Source of the DNA: Seminavis robusta
Taxonomy: Eukaryota; Bacillariophyta; Bacillariophyceae; Naviculales; Naviculaceae
Assembly: GCA_903772945.1 (NCBI GenBank)
Contig: CAICTM010000128.1
Span: forward strand, 1-64,000
Length of the DNA: 64,000 nucleotides
Direction of reading: 5' to 3'
The position numbers and the translations under genes were made by a program. How positions within the stretch are numbered: position 1 is the first letter of the stretch; every line of letters starts with the position of its first letter. Shown here piece by piece: positions 32,618-42,874 of this stretch. The notes under the pieces were generated by a model. It worked only from the letters and a program-made list of their open reading frames with translations, searched no databases and was not told the DNA's origin.

Positions 32618-33272
32618 TTCTCTATTGGGATATCTGCAAAAAAGTTTCTGTCTGTTTCTTTGTTGACCGCGGGAAGAAAGGGAGGTTGAAGGTTTCCGCG
32701 ATCCATCCCAAGCGGACCTTAGAAACAGCAAAAATAATTTAATTAGAACAAATCACAACGGTAGCTAGTTGGCTTTTTTGCACAAAAACAACGCGCCGAA
32801 GGCCTCTCAACAAGCCAGAGGAATGTTGGTACCGGTAGGGGAGACATCCACTTCAGGAGTTCTGGTTGGTCCAGCTTGAGGCATTGAGAGGGAAAGCGGG
32901 CTCTAGATAATAATAATTAGTGGCCCTGAAAGTTGACCGGGATGGAGGACATTGCCAACAAGGGGCTTGCTCTATCGCAACCCGGTCCTGGTGCCTTTCA
33001 ACAATGATGTGTAATAAGTTGCAAGGCAAGTGCCTTGGACGTGGGAAACGGGCTAGCGAAGAAATCTTTTTGACTCAAGGCCAGGGACGATTGCTGATTC
33101 TGATTCCTATTGGTGCGATTTTTCATTTTGAATGGAGCTAGGTTGCAGCAAGCCTCTTGGGTTGCCGGCCATAACCAGTCAAAGATACTAATGCTGGTTC
33201 CCGTTCTATTGCATATTCTGTCTATCATACACTATTGCTTTATGCGTTTGACTAGCTAATAGCACAAGCCGT
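32618..33272. other. Intergenic stretch without a supported gene
   Basis: Lies between two minus-strand SGNH genes, so it carries the 5' region of one and the 3' end of the other. No reading frame above about 75 codons is supported. The sequence near 32900-33200 shows no repeat structure. Confidence 0.4.
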
Positions 33273-35777
33273 TCACACCAAGACGAGACAACCGCTTGCA
33301 AACCCCAGCAGTGCAAGAAACACGGATTGTGCTCTCGAGGATGACGATGTAGGACTTGGTGTCCCACCAATAAACTCCCTCGGTTCTGTTGAAGAAATTG
33401 GGACGTAGTCGGCTGTCTGGATGGGACCGGCATGGGTAGGTCTTGGCGTGGCTGGCGTCGAAGAAATCCGTGCGGTTTGGGCAACGACGGAACTGGGTGC
33501 GGCGGAAGGTGCCATTGAGGGTGCATATGTTCTATGCCATTCGTTCTTTTCCCATTGGACTTGAGCAAAGTAGCCGTTCTTGTCCAAGTTGACCATGACT
33601 TCAATTTGTCCTTCTCCTTGATAGAGATCACCGTTGTTTCCCCATACCAACCCGAAGTCTTGCGTCCTGGCGATAGGCCCGGTCAGCGTGACCCAACCAA
33701 CGTTGGAAGCCATGCTGCTGCCGTCCGTCACTCGAAACCGATACAACCCGCGCTGCAGGCCGGAGAAGTCGGTCGAGTTCAGCGTTCCTGAACTGCCAGC
33801 TGTACTACTATTCCATGTCCCAAGTAGCTCCCAATCATTGTCATCATTGCCATCGGAAAGAATTGTGTCATTGCGACTTTTCTTGTAGAGTTCCCATGCC
33901 CCCCAATCTTGTGGACTGTTACCACTGTTGCTGCTGTTCAAGGCAATGTTGACCACCAAACTCCAAGTTGTATTGGGCAAGTCTCCCGGCCATTGATTTG
34001 TATTGTCGACTGCCGGCGCCCAGATTTCATTTTCCAAATCGGGCCACGTCGATGGCTCATAATCGCGTGCCTTTCCGATCACCTTGGCTTGTCCAAAGTT
34101 GCTGCCATTAATGCTAATGTCCACCTCATAATAGGCACCCATGTAGATATCGAGACTGTAGAGCACTGCTGAAGATCGTCCAATGCTATTGTTGTCAATG
34201 ATTCTCACGTACCCATCTCCATGCACGCAACAGAATCCATCCCGTGCCTGGTCGGAGATCTTGAATAGATATGCCGTCACATTTGGATCCAAATTATCAA
34301 ATGTAATGGATTGATTGGAAAAGGGTGTGGTGACATCCCCATACCGTTGAAAGTACTCTGCTACTTTGGTATCTTGGTTGAGTACCGTCCAGGCAATGTC
34401 TTGTGGGTATTGATCGTATTGAATTTCAATGGTCAAGGCACCTCTGGTCAGAGAAGAAACTCCAGTTGGATTGGGTGTCGTCAACACTGTTGGATTTGGC
34501 GTTGTTGCCGCTGCCGTAATCCCCGCCGAAGGTGCCGGTGTTGTGGCGGCAGCCGTTGGATCCATAGTAGGTAATGGCGTCGGCTGAGGCGTAGTTGGTG
34601 ATGGCGTGGATACGGACGGCCGAGGAGTCGATGGAGCGATCCCGGTGGGAAAGGAACTGGGGCTAATGCTTGGTGACATACTCGGAATGACACTGGGAAT
34701 GGCACTAGGAATAACACTTGGACTTGTGCTGGGCACCACACTGGGGATGGCACTGGGGATGGTACTCGGACGGGTGCTTGGGGTAGTGCTTGGTGCTCCA
34801 GTAGGACTGGGTGTTGTGGGAGCTGGCTGTGACGATGCCGTGGAACCGGTCCAAGAGGTGGTCCACGGAAACGTAATGAATCCAGATTCAAAGGTTTCCA
34901 ACACGGTTCTACCAACTGCATCTTGCAATGTCTTGGCAGTTTCCTCATCCAAACTACTGGGCCACCACATAATGAGGTTTGGATCCAATCCCGTCATGCT
35001 CGAGTAGATTGTCAAGGCAGCCACATAGGTTCCTCTGGGAGACGGATGTGATCCATCTCCTGTATAGAGCGACGAAAAGAGCGTATCGGGATTCCGTTCC
35101 TCGGGAGTAATTCCTTCCGCTACATGATCGTTGTAAATGGTCTGAAAGACCAACCCGACAGGTGCCGCATATGTGGGTCGTTCGGGTGTGGACGATGCCG
35201 CCACATATCTCATGTACCCCTCGGTTAATTTTCCTTGCATGGTCAAGAAATCGGGATAATAGTCGGGATTGCTCTTGTCTCCCCCATGTCGCCCCCATGT
35301 CATGTAGAACATGGTCTGCGCACCGGTTGCTTCGACGTAATCATCCAGTGCTTGGGCGGCCGTGAACGATCGATAAAACTCCGTGCCTTCCCAGTCCCAT
35401 TCAAAAAAACCGGGCAGCTGGCTTTGATCTTGCAGAGTGACCCATTTCCATGCCAGTGGTCGGGTAATGAGATATCCACGGAGCGGAGACCCTTCTGTTT
35501 CGGCTTGGTCCAAATGGCCGTATAGTTTTTGACCACCCGGATTGTAGCTTGTGACTTGGATCGTGTCGGTCCATTCGGGGATCCCATCTTGTACGACACT
35601 CTGGAATGTGTTGGGAAGGGAATTCTGTGCCGTGTAACTGTTCCCAATAAACAGAAAATTGGGTTCTCCACTGTAATAGGGAATGTTGCTCGTTTGAGCA
35701 TGGACCAGGTATTGCCATGACAGGGTAAGTAGTAGCACTCTTAATAATCTCGGCATGGTTGTTTCTTCTATTGACAT
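33273..35777 (-). CDS. Secreted SGNH protein fused to a GDGxCC-type domain
   Basis: Single exon, 834 residues from ATG 35777; Met at 35756 (MPRLLRVLLLTLSW) is an alternative that begins directly with the signal peptide. The SGNH domain has GNS (Ser47), NPGGQ, LQDQS, MTWGRHGG, P-V-G-L-x-F and an uninterrupted D-G-S-H-P-S. A long Pro/Ser/Thr linker of PSxIPSxxPS repeats follows (about 34450-34850). Next is a beta-rich domain containing DGFCCVHGDGYVRI, resembling the GDGxCC..G.G pattern common in secreted diatom proteins, then a further N-glycosylation-rich region (many NxS/T) and a hydrophobic C-terminus (FLALLGFASGCLVLV), probably a GPI signal. It is the most divergent cluster member and the only one with this fusion. 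Confidence 0.78.
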   Translation of the reverse strand: MSIEETTMPRLLRVLLLTLSWQYLVHAQTSNIPYYSGEPNFLFIGNSYTAQNSLPNTFQSVVQDGIPEWTDTIQVTSYNPGGQKLYGHLDQAETEGSPLRGYLITRPLAWKWVTLQDQSQLPGFFEWDWEGTEFYRSFTAAQALDDYVEATGAQTMFYMTWGRHGGDKSNPDYYPDFLTMQGKLTEGYMRYVAASSTPERPTYAAPVGLVFQTIYNDHVAEGITPEERNPDTLFSSLYTGDGSHPSPRGTYVAALTIYSSMTGLDPNLIMWWPSSLDEETAKTLQDAVGRTVLETFESGFITFPWTTSWTGSTASSQPAPTTPSPTGAPSTTPSTRPSTIPSAIPSVVPSTSPSVIPSAIPSVIPSMSPSISPSSFPTGIAPSTPRPSVSTPSPTTPQPTPLPTMDPTAAATTPAPSAGITAAATTPNPTVLTTPNPTGVSSLTRGALTIEIQYDQYPQDIAWTVLNQDTKVAEYFQRYGDVTTPFSNQSITFDNLDPNVTAYLFKISDQARDGFCCVHGDGYVRIIDNNSIGRSSAVLYSLDIYMGAYYEVDISINGSNFGQAKVIGKARDYEPSTWPDLENEIWAPAVDNTNQWPGDLPNTTWSLVVNIALNSSNSGNSPQDWGAWELYKKSRNDTILSDGNDDNDWELLGTWNSSTAGSSGTLNSTDFSGLQRGLYRFRVTDGSSMASNVGWVTLTGPIARTQDFGLVWGNNGDLYQGEGQIEVMVNLDKNGYFAQVQWEKNEWHRTYAPSMAPSAAPSSVVAQTARISSTPATPRPTHAGPIQTADYVPISSTEPREFIGGTPSPTSSSSRAQSVFLALLGFASGCLVLV

Positions 35778-37145
35778 GGTCAGTGATGTAGTCTTCGTCT
35801 TTGCTTGTGTTTGTGGAGGCCACCACTTGCTGCTCTCTCTATCCAATGCCGCTGGGTCTCTTGTGGTGTTTCTCGTGGTTGTGACAGTTCCGAGCCCTGC
35901 AACTACCGAAGCAATGCACAGTCAAGCACTCGGAAGCAACGGAGTGGGGACCAGGTTGATTGGTTTGATACATGTAGATAGCTGTCATCTTGCTGTTTAG
36001 TTGCAGTCTTGCGAATTGATGAAAAACTTGGCCACGGCATCCGAAAAATTTGCCTGGGTCATCGGTCATGGGGAAGTTGAAGTTGGTGACTAGAAAGACT
36101 TCCGGGAAGTGACAAAGTCACGTGGAGTGTCACCTGTTGCTTCATAAAAGCCAACAGGAGCTGTAAATCAATCCTCCGACGTTCCTCCAGCTCCAACGTC
36201 CGACCCGGGCCCACTGCCATCTTCCTTCACAGGTGGCCTCCTTTGGATCCTCCCTCCCATCCTCTAGTAGCCCTTTATTTCTCTTTTGGGCTGCAATTGC
36301 CAGTATCTCAGCATACATAGACGCATGTATGCATATGTCTCCTCACTCATTCCATGGGCATGACATACTTGGCCGTTGGTGAGGTGTTTGCTTCAGTAAA
36401 TTCAGCCACTCCATGCGACGTTGTTGGCATGTCCTCAGAGCCCCATGGACATCCATACTATTATTGGACCACTTCTTTATCCGTTCCAATCGACCCTCTG
36501 CAGTGGTACAGTAGGTATCTGGAGCAGGTACTGTAGGTTCATCCCAATCCACATAAGAGTGATACCGCCAACGCTGGCAATTGCTCAGACAAATAAATGC
36601 AGTGTAAAGATTTCCACTGGAGCTGCCGATTTTCAGCATTCTGTACGAGAAACACTCTCAAAACAAACTAATCCACAGGATGTGTAGGATAGTTTACTGC
36701 AACTTTGTTCGCCGTTCGTGCATTGGCCAAGAGAGAGGCGGATCCTTGCTTGGACCACGGTAATCTCTGTGGAGATGGCTCGATTGTTGTGGAATCCGGA
36801 AACCAACAAGAGGCATTATATTATAATGGACCCACTTTCAAGAATGGGTTGATCGAGTTATCATACATACATATCCCTTTTGAATCCAAGGCGACCAGAC
36901 CACGGAGAGGAAAAGAGCTTTGGTTCACACGGATAGCACCGTACCAGTCCCGGATGTTTGTGTAATCAGACAGCTGTGCTGGTTTGGATCAGATCCAACA
37001 ACCAACAACCGAGTTGCGGAAGACGAAACTGAACCAGATCCTTTCAAGAAGAGCAATGAGCAACACTCTTGTCCGTAGAAATCGTCGTCGGGTAGGTTAC
37101 TAAAGCTTAGTTAGGACTGGTGGAGTGTCATTGTGGATATCAACC
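35778..37145. other. Intergenic stretch without a supported gene
   Basis: Holds the upstream regions of two divergently transcribed genes, the SGNH/GDGxCC gene and the transporter. A 98-codon ATG frame on the minus strand (36343-36639) is not recognised and lacks support. No repeat or RNA gene seen. Confidence 0.35.
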
Positions 37146-39242
37146 ATGGAGGAGGTGGGAACAGTCGAAATCGAGGAAACTCAGTCGGTAGGTTGATTAT
37201 TGTGGGTGGCTTTGGGAGATCTTCCTCCACCTCTTCCGCGAATCTCCTGACTTTTTAGCATGCAGCTTTTCCCATGATCGAATCCTTTTCGTGAGCCATG
37301 ATTTCTGTAGACTCATAATAACATCTTTCTGTTTTGGAATCGTAGGCACCACAAGAAGCACTGCCGGCAGCTCAAGACAATCATGATGATGCACCCAGTG
37401 ACCCCAACGGCGGCAATCTCCCACAAGAAGAGACAACCCCGCCAATGGAGCGACCTCCACCTCTGAAGCTGGCGCCATTAGTCGTCATACTGTTTTATCT
37501 TGTATCAGGGGGACCATACGGAACGGAAGGTAAGTTATTTCAGAGGTATTCGTTCTGTGTTGCATATCTGTTTCTGACAGAATTCATGTCCATACAACAT
37601 GTCGCCAATTTTAACAGAGACTGTCAAGGCTGCTGGGCCCTTTTACACCCTTCTGTTCTGCTTTCTGACTCCCTTTATCTGGAGTTTGCAGGAGAGTCAG
37701 ATCATGGCAGAATTGACTTGTGCAATGCCAGACGCAAGTGGTGGAGTTGTCTGGTGTGAGACTGCCTTTGGCCCCTTTGCAGGTAAATATAACAAGTTTG
37801 TTTTCTAAGGGCTTGTTTTCCTTTGCTATCCTCAGAACCAACATACGGTATATATGTAATTCTCTCTCCCATTTACACAGGTTGGCTGGAGGGAACCCTC
37901 AGCAACATTTCTGGAATGACAGACAATGCAATCTACCCCGTATTATTCTTGGACTACCTCATCAAGGTCCTACCAGAGGGTGCCAAAGAACAAGAACACT
38001 TGCACCCTGTCTACCGATTTTTTCTACTGGCATTTTTGGCCGTGTGTCTGTCCTACCTGAATTGGCGAGGGCTCAATCTGGTGGGGAACATGTCCATTGT
38101 CATTTGCATTGTCGCCATGAGCCCCTTTGTGGTCATGGCCATTCTCGCGGCGGACAAGATTGATCCCGCTCGTTGGATGGTCGGACCAAGCCTGACGGCG
38201 GAAGACTATAAAGCTATCAGTACCTACGACTTGTCGGGTGGATTCTTCCCCAATGCTACCCTAGGAGGTGTCCTGTTGCGTCCCTTCCTCAACAACCTCT
38301 TTTGGAACTACAACAGGTGCGTACTGTAGGAATGGAGGATATTCTTGGGTTCAAAGGTAGAGCCTGGATGTTGCTCACACTCTTCCCACAGCTTTGATTC
38401 CGTCGGGTCTCTTTCGGAAGAAGTGGGAGACAGTCCGGAACGCATCATCCCACGTGCATTGAGTTGGACGTGGTTTATCACAATCTTTGGCTACTTGATT
38501 CCCTTGCTGGTTGCCATTGGGGCATCGGAAAGCTCTCAAGCAGACTGGGAGGACGGATATCTAGCACAAGTCGCACACGATGTTGTGGGACCGTGGCTTG
38601 CTGATTGGATGGTATTTGCAGCGTTTCTTTCCAACTTGGCATTGTTCCAAGCAGAGCTCAGCAGTGATGCATTTAGTCTTTACGGCATGGCAAACAAGGG
38701 GATGCTGCCGTCAGCTTTGGGAGTGAGAAGTCGACATGGGACCCCCACCAGTGCCATTGTCTTTTGCACCATCATCATTATTATATTCTCCGTGGCCCAC
38801 TTGGACCAGCTCGTGGAAATGTTGAATTTCAACTATGCTATCTCCCTTCTGATGGAGTATGCTGCATTCATAAAGCTGCGCATATACCATCCCGACTGTA
38901 AGTGGAACCAACACCAGCCAGCTGTCTTGTCAATGTGTACTGAGACTCATGGTTTCTTGTCTTGCCCCTTCTGTGTGGCCTTGCCTGTAATATACCTTAG
39001 TACCTAGACCTTATCGTGTTCCATTGAGCACTCGTTGGTGTATTTTCTTTATGATACCAACCGTTGGGGCTACCTTGATGGTGATGGCGGTGGCAAGTTA
39101 CATGACACTGCTCGTGGGTTTCTTTTCGGTGTTACTTGCCAGTGCCCTGTACATCATCTTTGGAAAACAAATACGAGAAAACTCAACAACCTACACCGAG
39201 GTGAATCAAGAACAAAGCAACGACCTCATAGAGATAACGTGA
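37146..39242 (+). CDS. Polyamine/amino-acid permease (LAT/PUT type, APC superfamily)
   Basis: Six exons: 37146-37187, 37346-37529, 37618-37782, 37881-38316, 38392-38897 and 39001-39242, all in phase, giving 524 residues. The match to plant and protist polyamine uptake transporters is strong: GGPYGTEETVKAAGP, PFIWSLQESQIMAEL, DNAIYPVLFLDYL, YLNWRGL, FWNYNSFDSVGSLSEEV, AELSSDAFSLYGMA, GMLPS, SRHGTP and RPYRVPLSTR. About 12 membrane helices are expected, carrying polyamines or cationic amino acids by proton symport. The N-terminus is a 60-residue hydrophilic segment. The last acceptor (38999-39000) was chosen because it alone keeps phase and yields the family motif RPYRVP. The membrane is unknown; plasma membrane is a guess. 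Confidence 0.85.
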
Positions 39243-40128
39243 TATAGAGATTGTGTTGAATAGAGACTATCTATCTGCGGCACTACCGGTAGCTATACAG
39301 ACAAGGTGGTGTTACCTAACACCTGTTGCTTACATCTATGAACAAGCCGGTGGCCACCTTTCATGGCATGCGAGCAGAAAACTCTATACGTACCTGGTGG
39401 TGCTCCACCTTGGCACTAGCTAGACGGCTGAGGCTATCATAGCTAGCCACTGCAACACAGTGGCATTTTCTACCTGGTAGCATTGGAATCATGGAGGCCA
39501 TTGATTTCCACCAGTTAGGATAGACTGTTGCAACGCACATCTGAATCGAATCACATAGGCCTCGACGCCCCCACTATGCAGTAACAGTTCATCTCAACCA
39601 ACCCGCTGTTGAAGAATCTCATCACCGGTTCGAGGTGTGCGGCTTACAAACCCATGTCCATGGTTGACACGGTGTCTACTTACTTGTACCGGAACTTACT
39701 CACATACATGAACTTGGGGAGCCCGCTTTATGCACTCTGCAGAGCTACTGGGGTCTGGGGGTTGATACCAGTGTGCATCAACCGCTTCAAAATTGGCACG
39801 ACGTGGGAACTGGTTGAGCAAAGAACAACCGAGAAGCCGACCAGTCACACCAATCGAAGAAGTTCTCTAATTACTCAATTGATTCTTACCGTGCCCAGGT
39901 GCGTTTTGCTTTCCTACGCAATGTGTACCATAACTACCGTACTGTACCGAAAACTGCAGAAGGGACTGGTACAGTCGGAGCCTGGACAGCTTGGAACTTT
40001 GGAACAGATACACCTTGGTGCAGGAAAAGATACCTCTGTTCGATCTGTTCCATCTATCTAATCTCATCATCATAATCTCAGCATCTCAAGCCACTCGCTC
40101 AAAAAGAATTGGTTCTACACAAGGTAAA
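39243..40128. other. Intergenic stretch without a supported gene
   Basis: A 150-codon frame at 39609-40061 begins with TTG and has no recognisable domain. Otherwise there is nothing beyond ACCGGTA and CTAGCTAG motifs. Confidence 0.35.
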
Positions 40129-40776
40129 ATGATCAGTCCAGAAAGACTCTCCGCCAACATTGCCAACAGTGGCATTGTCCAAGACAACAAACTCAAGAAC
40201 AACAACAACAGCAAGATCACAATGACACAACAACGGATAACACCCACCACCATGACCAGCAGCATGAAGAAGAAGAACGCTACCCAAAGAACAGCAGCAC
40301 GACGACGAGTCCACTTTGACGATTCGGCAGTGGCAACAGTGGTATTGATTGACAAGATCTCACAAGACGCAAAGGGCCGGGTATGGTACAACAAGACCGA
40401 ACTGAATGACTCGTATGACGAGGAATTGATGGAAATGCAGCAATGCTCGGAACGGTGCTTTCACAAACATGCTACTAGCAAATGTGAACAGCACACCATC
40501 CGTGGTCTTGAATCCAACATTTGCTTGCCCGTCTACCCATCGCACAAGCATGTCCGCCATGTCATGACATTTTACCGCATTCAACTCAAGCAGCACAAGG
40601 GAGATTGGGATCCACAGGGGTTGCGACGAGCCTCCAAATTTGCATCCAAAGAACATCGACGAGAAGCAGTCAAGCGGGGTAAGAAGGATCACATGGATGC
40701 CACAAAAGACGACGGCAACAACGAGTCGAAAGGTCGCTTCACAACTCTAATGAAACGGGTCGCCACGGCGTGGTAA
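40129..40776 (+). CDS. Small basic protein of a diatom-type family (VWYNKxEL / RGLE)
   Basis: 215 residues from ATG 40129; the same frame extends upstream without an ATG. The N-terminus is Asn/Thr/Gln rich. The conserved-looking part starts at RRRVHFDD and includes GRVWYNKTELND, a Cys/His-rich segment (CSERCFHKHATSKCEQH) and IRGLE. It then has a helical, charged stretch with DPQGLRRASKFASKEHRREAVKRG. Many diatom proteins of unknown function share the order VxF, WYNxxEL, RGLE, S+xxRxxAxxxG. The function is not known. The C-terminus is strongly basic, so nuclear location is possible but inferred. Confidence 0.65.
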   Translation: MISPERLSANIANSGIVQDNKLKNNNNSKITMTQQRITPTTMTSSMKKKNATQRTAARRRVHFDDSAVATVVLIDKISQDAKGRVWYNKTELNDSYDEELMEMQQCSERCFHKHATSKCEQHTIRGLESNICLPVYPSHKHVRHVMTFYRIQLKQHKGDWDPQGLRRASKFASKEHRREAVKRGKKDHMDATKDDGNNESKGRFTTLMKRVATAW

Positions 40777-41228
40777 AAAGCAATAATGCGTTTAGACATT
40801 CATTGTACGGTACGCTTCATAACATAGACATCATTGACTGTACATTTTCCCTACTTTTGTGATCAACTGATTCGATTCATCCTGTGATTGCCAGGATCCA
40901 GCCACCACCCCATGGGGGTACTGTAAACGGGTCAAACTGGGAGCAAACAACCAAAAAGCAGGTTGACGCCAACTGGTGCAGAATTACCAAACAAGCAGGG
41001 TGCCATCTTTCCCGAGCTCTCTACTACAGTGCCACTAGCTAGCCATGATGTCTTTTCTCTGCCGGTACTACTAGTAGTAGTAGGCCTGTAGGGAGGGAGC
41101 TGGTTAGAGTTTGAAGGTTGAACGAGGGATTGCGGATTGCGGCATTGCGGCCAACGACCCGTAAGATCCACCGAGATCCCCCAGATCCAACCAAGATTCA
41201 TCCTTCACGGGAGTGCTTTGATGACATC

Positions 41229-42299
41229 ATGTTCGGGTATCAGAAGTGTTTGTATCTTTCTCTTTCGTCTTTCATGTTTTCGTTCTCCTCTGCATGGTGC
41301 ATTCTGCATTCACCTCCGAGTCCCCTTCTCTTGACCATTCTTGATCTACCGTACGGTATGATGTTGCTGCTTGCCTGGATGCTAGCACTACCAACATTCT
41401 TTCTCGTCCTTCCAATATCCAGCGCTGTCGCTGTGGTGGAAGAAGAAAAAGAGGGCAGCCGTCAGATCATTAAGAGGACGTTATTATGGATGGAAACCAA
41501 AGAGATTGCCCCGAATGTTTCCATGCCCGTCATGAGCATTGGTACCGGCGGTCAGGAACACGGGAACGCCAAACAGATTGTCTCTAATTGGCTGACAGTA
41601 GGAGGACGGGCCATTGATACGGCGCTCAACTATGGGAATCAAGATCAAGTGCGACAAGCCATTCAAGAATCGGCGACAGAATTGACAAGAGACGACGTCT
41701 TTATCACCACCAAAATACCCGATTGCAACGTGACGAATGTGGCGCAGTACATTCAACAAGACTTGCAATTGCTGGGCACCACTTACGTCGACTTGTTGTT
41801 GATTCACGGACCTCGTCGTGGCGATTGTGTGGAAACATGGAAGTACCTGGAACATGCTTACCTCAACGACAAAACAGCACGGGCCATTGGAGTCAGCAAT
41901 TTTCGGACTGCCGATTTGGAACCCCTCTTGCAACACGGGACAGTGGTGCCGCATGTCAATCAAATTCAACTCAACCTGCTGCACAAGGATGTCGACACGA
42001 TTCGTTATTGTGACCAGCATGGAATTGTCGTCGAGGCATATTCACCCTTGGGACGTGCCGGGACGAGAGGAGATTTGGCACACAACAAGGTCATTCAAGG
42101 CATTGCACAAGCCCATGGAAATGTGACAATCTACCAGGTCGCACTCAAGTGGATACTTCAGCATGGATGGATACTGACGTTTCAGTCGTCGTCCCGACAG
42201 CATCAGGAAGTCGATGCGGATGTATTCCACTTTACACTCAGTGACGAGGAAATGAAGCGACTGGATGCCCTTTCCTCGTCAGACTCAGTTGGTGTCTAG
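41229..42299 (+). CDS. Aldo/keto reductase with N-terminal signal/anchor
   Basis: 356 residues from ATG 41229. ATG 41358 is a strong alternative because it starts exactly at a signal peptide (MLLLAWMLALPTFFLVL). The catalytic tetrad of the family is complete in the long numbering: Asp130 and Tyr135 in AIDTALNYGNQ, Lys162 in ITTKIP and His193 in LLIHGP. The NADPH-fold motifs GVSNF, QIQLNL and EAYSPLG follow, and the C-terminal SDEEMKRLDAL helix is present. It is closest in pattern to 2,5-diketo-gluconate reductase-like AKRs and should reduce carbonyls with NADPH; the substrate is unknown. The cleavable or anchoring N-terminus is unusual for this mostly cytosolic family and suggests an ER or plastid-envelope location. 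No intron is evident. 40777-41228 upstream and 42300-42874 downstream hold no gene. Confidence 0.85.
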   Translation: MFGYQKCLYLSLSSFMFSFSSAWCILHSPPSPLLLTILDLPYGMMLLLAWMLALPTFFLVLPISSAVAVVEEEKEGSRQIIKRTLLWMETKEIAPNVSMPVMSIGTGGQEHGNAKQIVSNWLTVGGRAIDTALNYGNQDQVRQAIQESATELTRDDVFITTKIPDCNVTNVAQYIQQDLQLLGTTYVDLLLIHGPRRGDCVETWKYLEHAYLNDKTARAIGVSNFRTADLEPLLQHGTVVPHVNQIQLNLLHKDVDTIRYCDQHGIVVEAYSPLGRAGTRGDLAHNKVIQGIAQAHGNVTIYQVALKWILQHGWILTFQSSSRQHQEVDADVFHFTLSDEEMKRLDALSSSDSVGV

Positions 42300-42874
42300 C
42301 TACGGTATAGCATAGCTAGAGCCACAGAAACTGGTAGAGTGATCGTGAACATGCTGTGCAGCATGGAGACAGTCAGCATTGACGCACTTTCTAGCGTGGT
42401 GTTCTCTGCAGAGGACAGGAGTGTCTGCTCATTGCAAGCATCCATGTGATGTGACATAATATTTCCTCATGATGAATGCCTTCTCGTGCTCTTTGAGCTT
42501 CCGCTTCTAGCTAGGGGGTGTTTTCGAAAGAGGGATGTGGTTTCCCCAAGGCCGACGGCTGGGCGTTGAGCTCATCTGGAGACAAATCGGCGTGGATGCT
42601 ACCAGCCTTTCCTCTGTTCCCAACTCGTATACCCAGACTAGCGGGCTGTAACAGCTTTTAGGTTTGACGAGTGACGCTATCATAAATGGCATGTAACTTT
42701 ATCTTCTACACGTTGCGTGGAGAACTTCACTTCTATGATAGCATACTAGCAGACCTAGCTGGATTTTCCCGTCCCCAATCGACCAGCTGTTCATCTTTTC
42801 TTGACGTGTCCAACGAGTGCGCAACACCTTGGAACAGCGGCACCTGTTGGAGCTCTTAAAAAGATAATATTTCC
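42300..42874. other. Intergenic stretch, convergent gene ends
   Basis: The aldo/keto reductase (+) and the large membrane protein (-) converge here. No ORF, repeat or RNA gene is supported. Both 3' ends and their poly(A) signals should lie in this interval, but none is distinctive. Confidence 0.35.

Noticed and set aside
39609-40061. 150-codon plus-strand frame upstream of the small diatom-type gene
   Set aside because: TTG start, no motif, and it overlaps the probable 5' region of the next gene.
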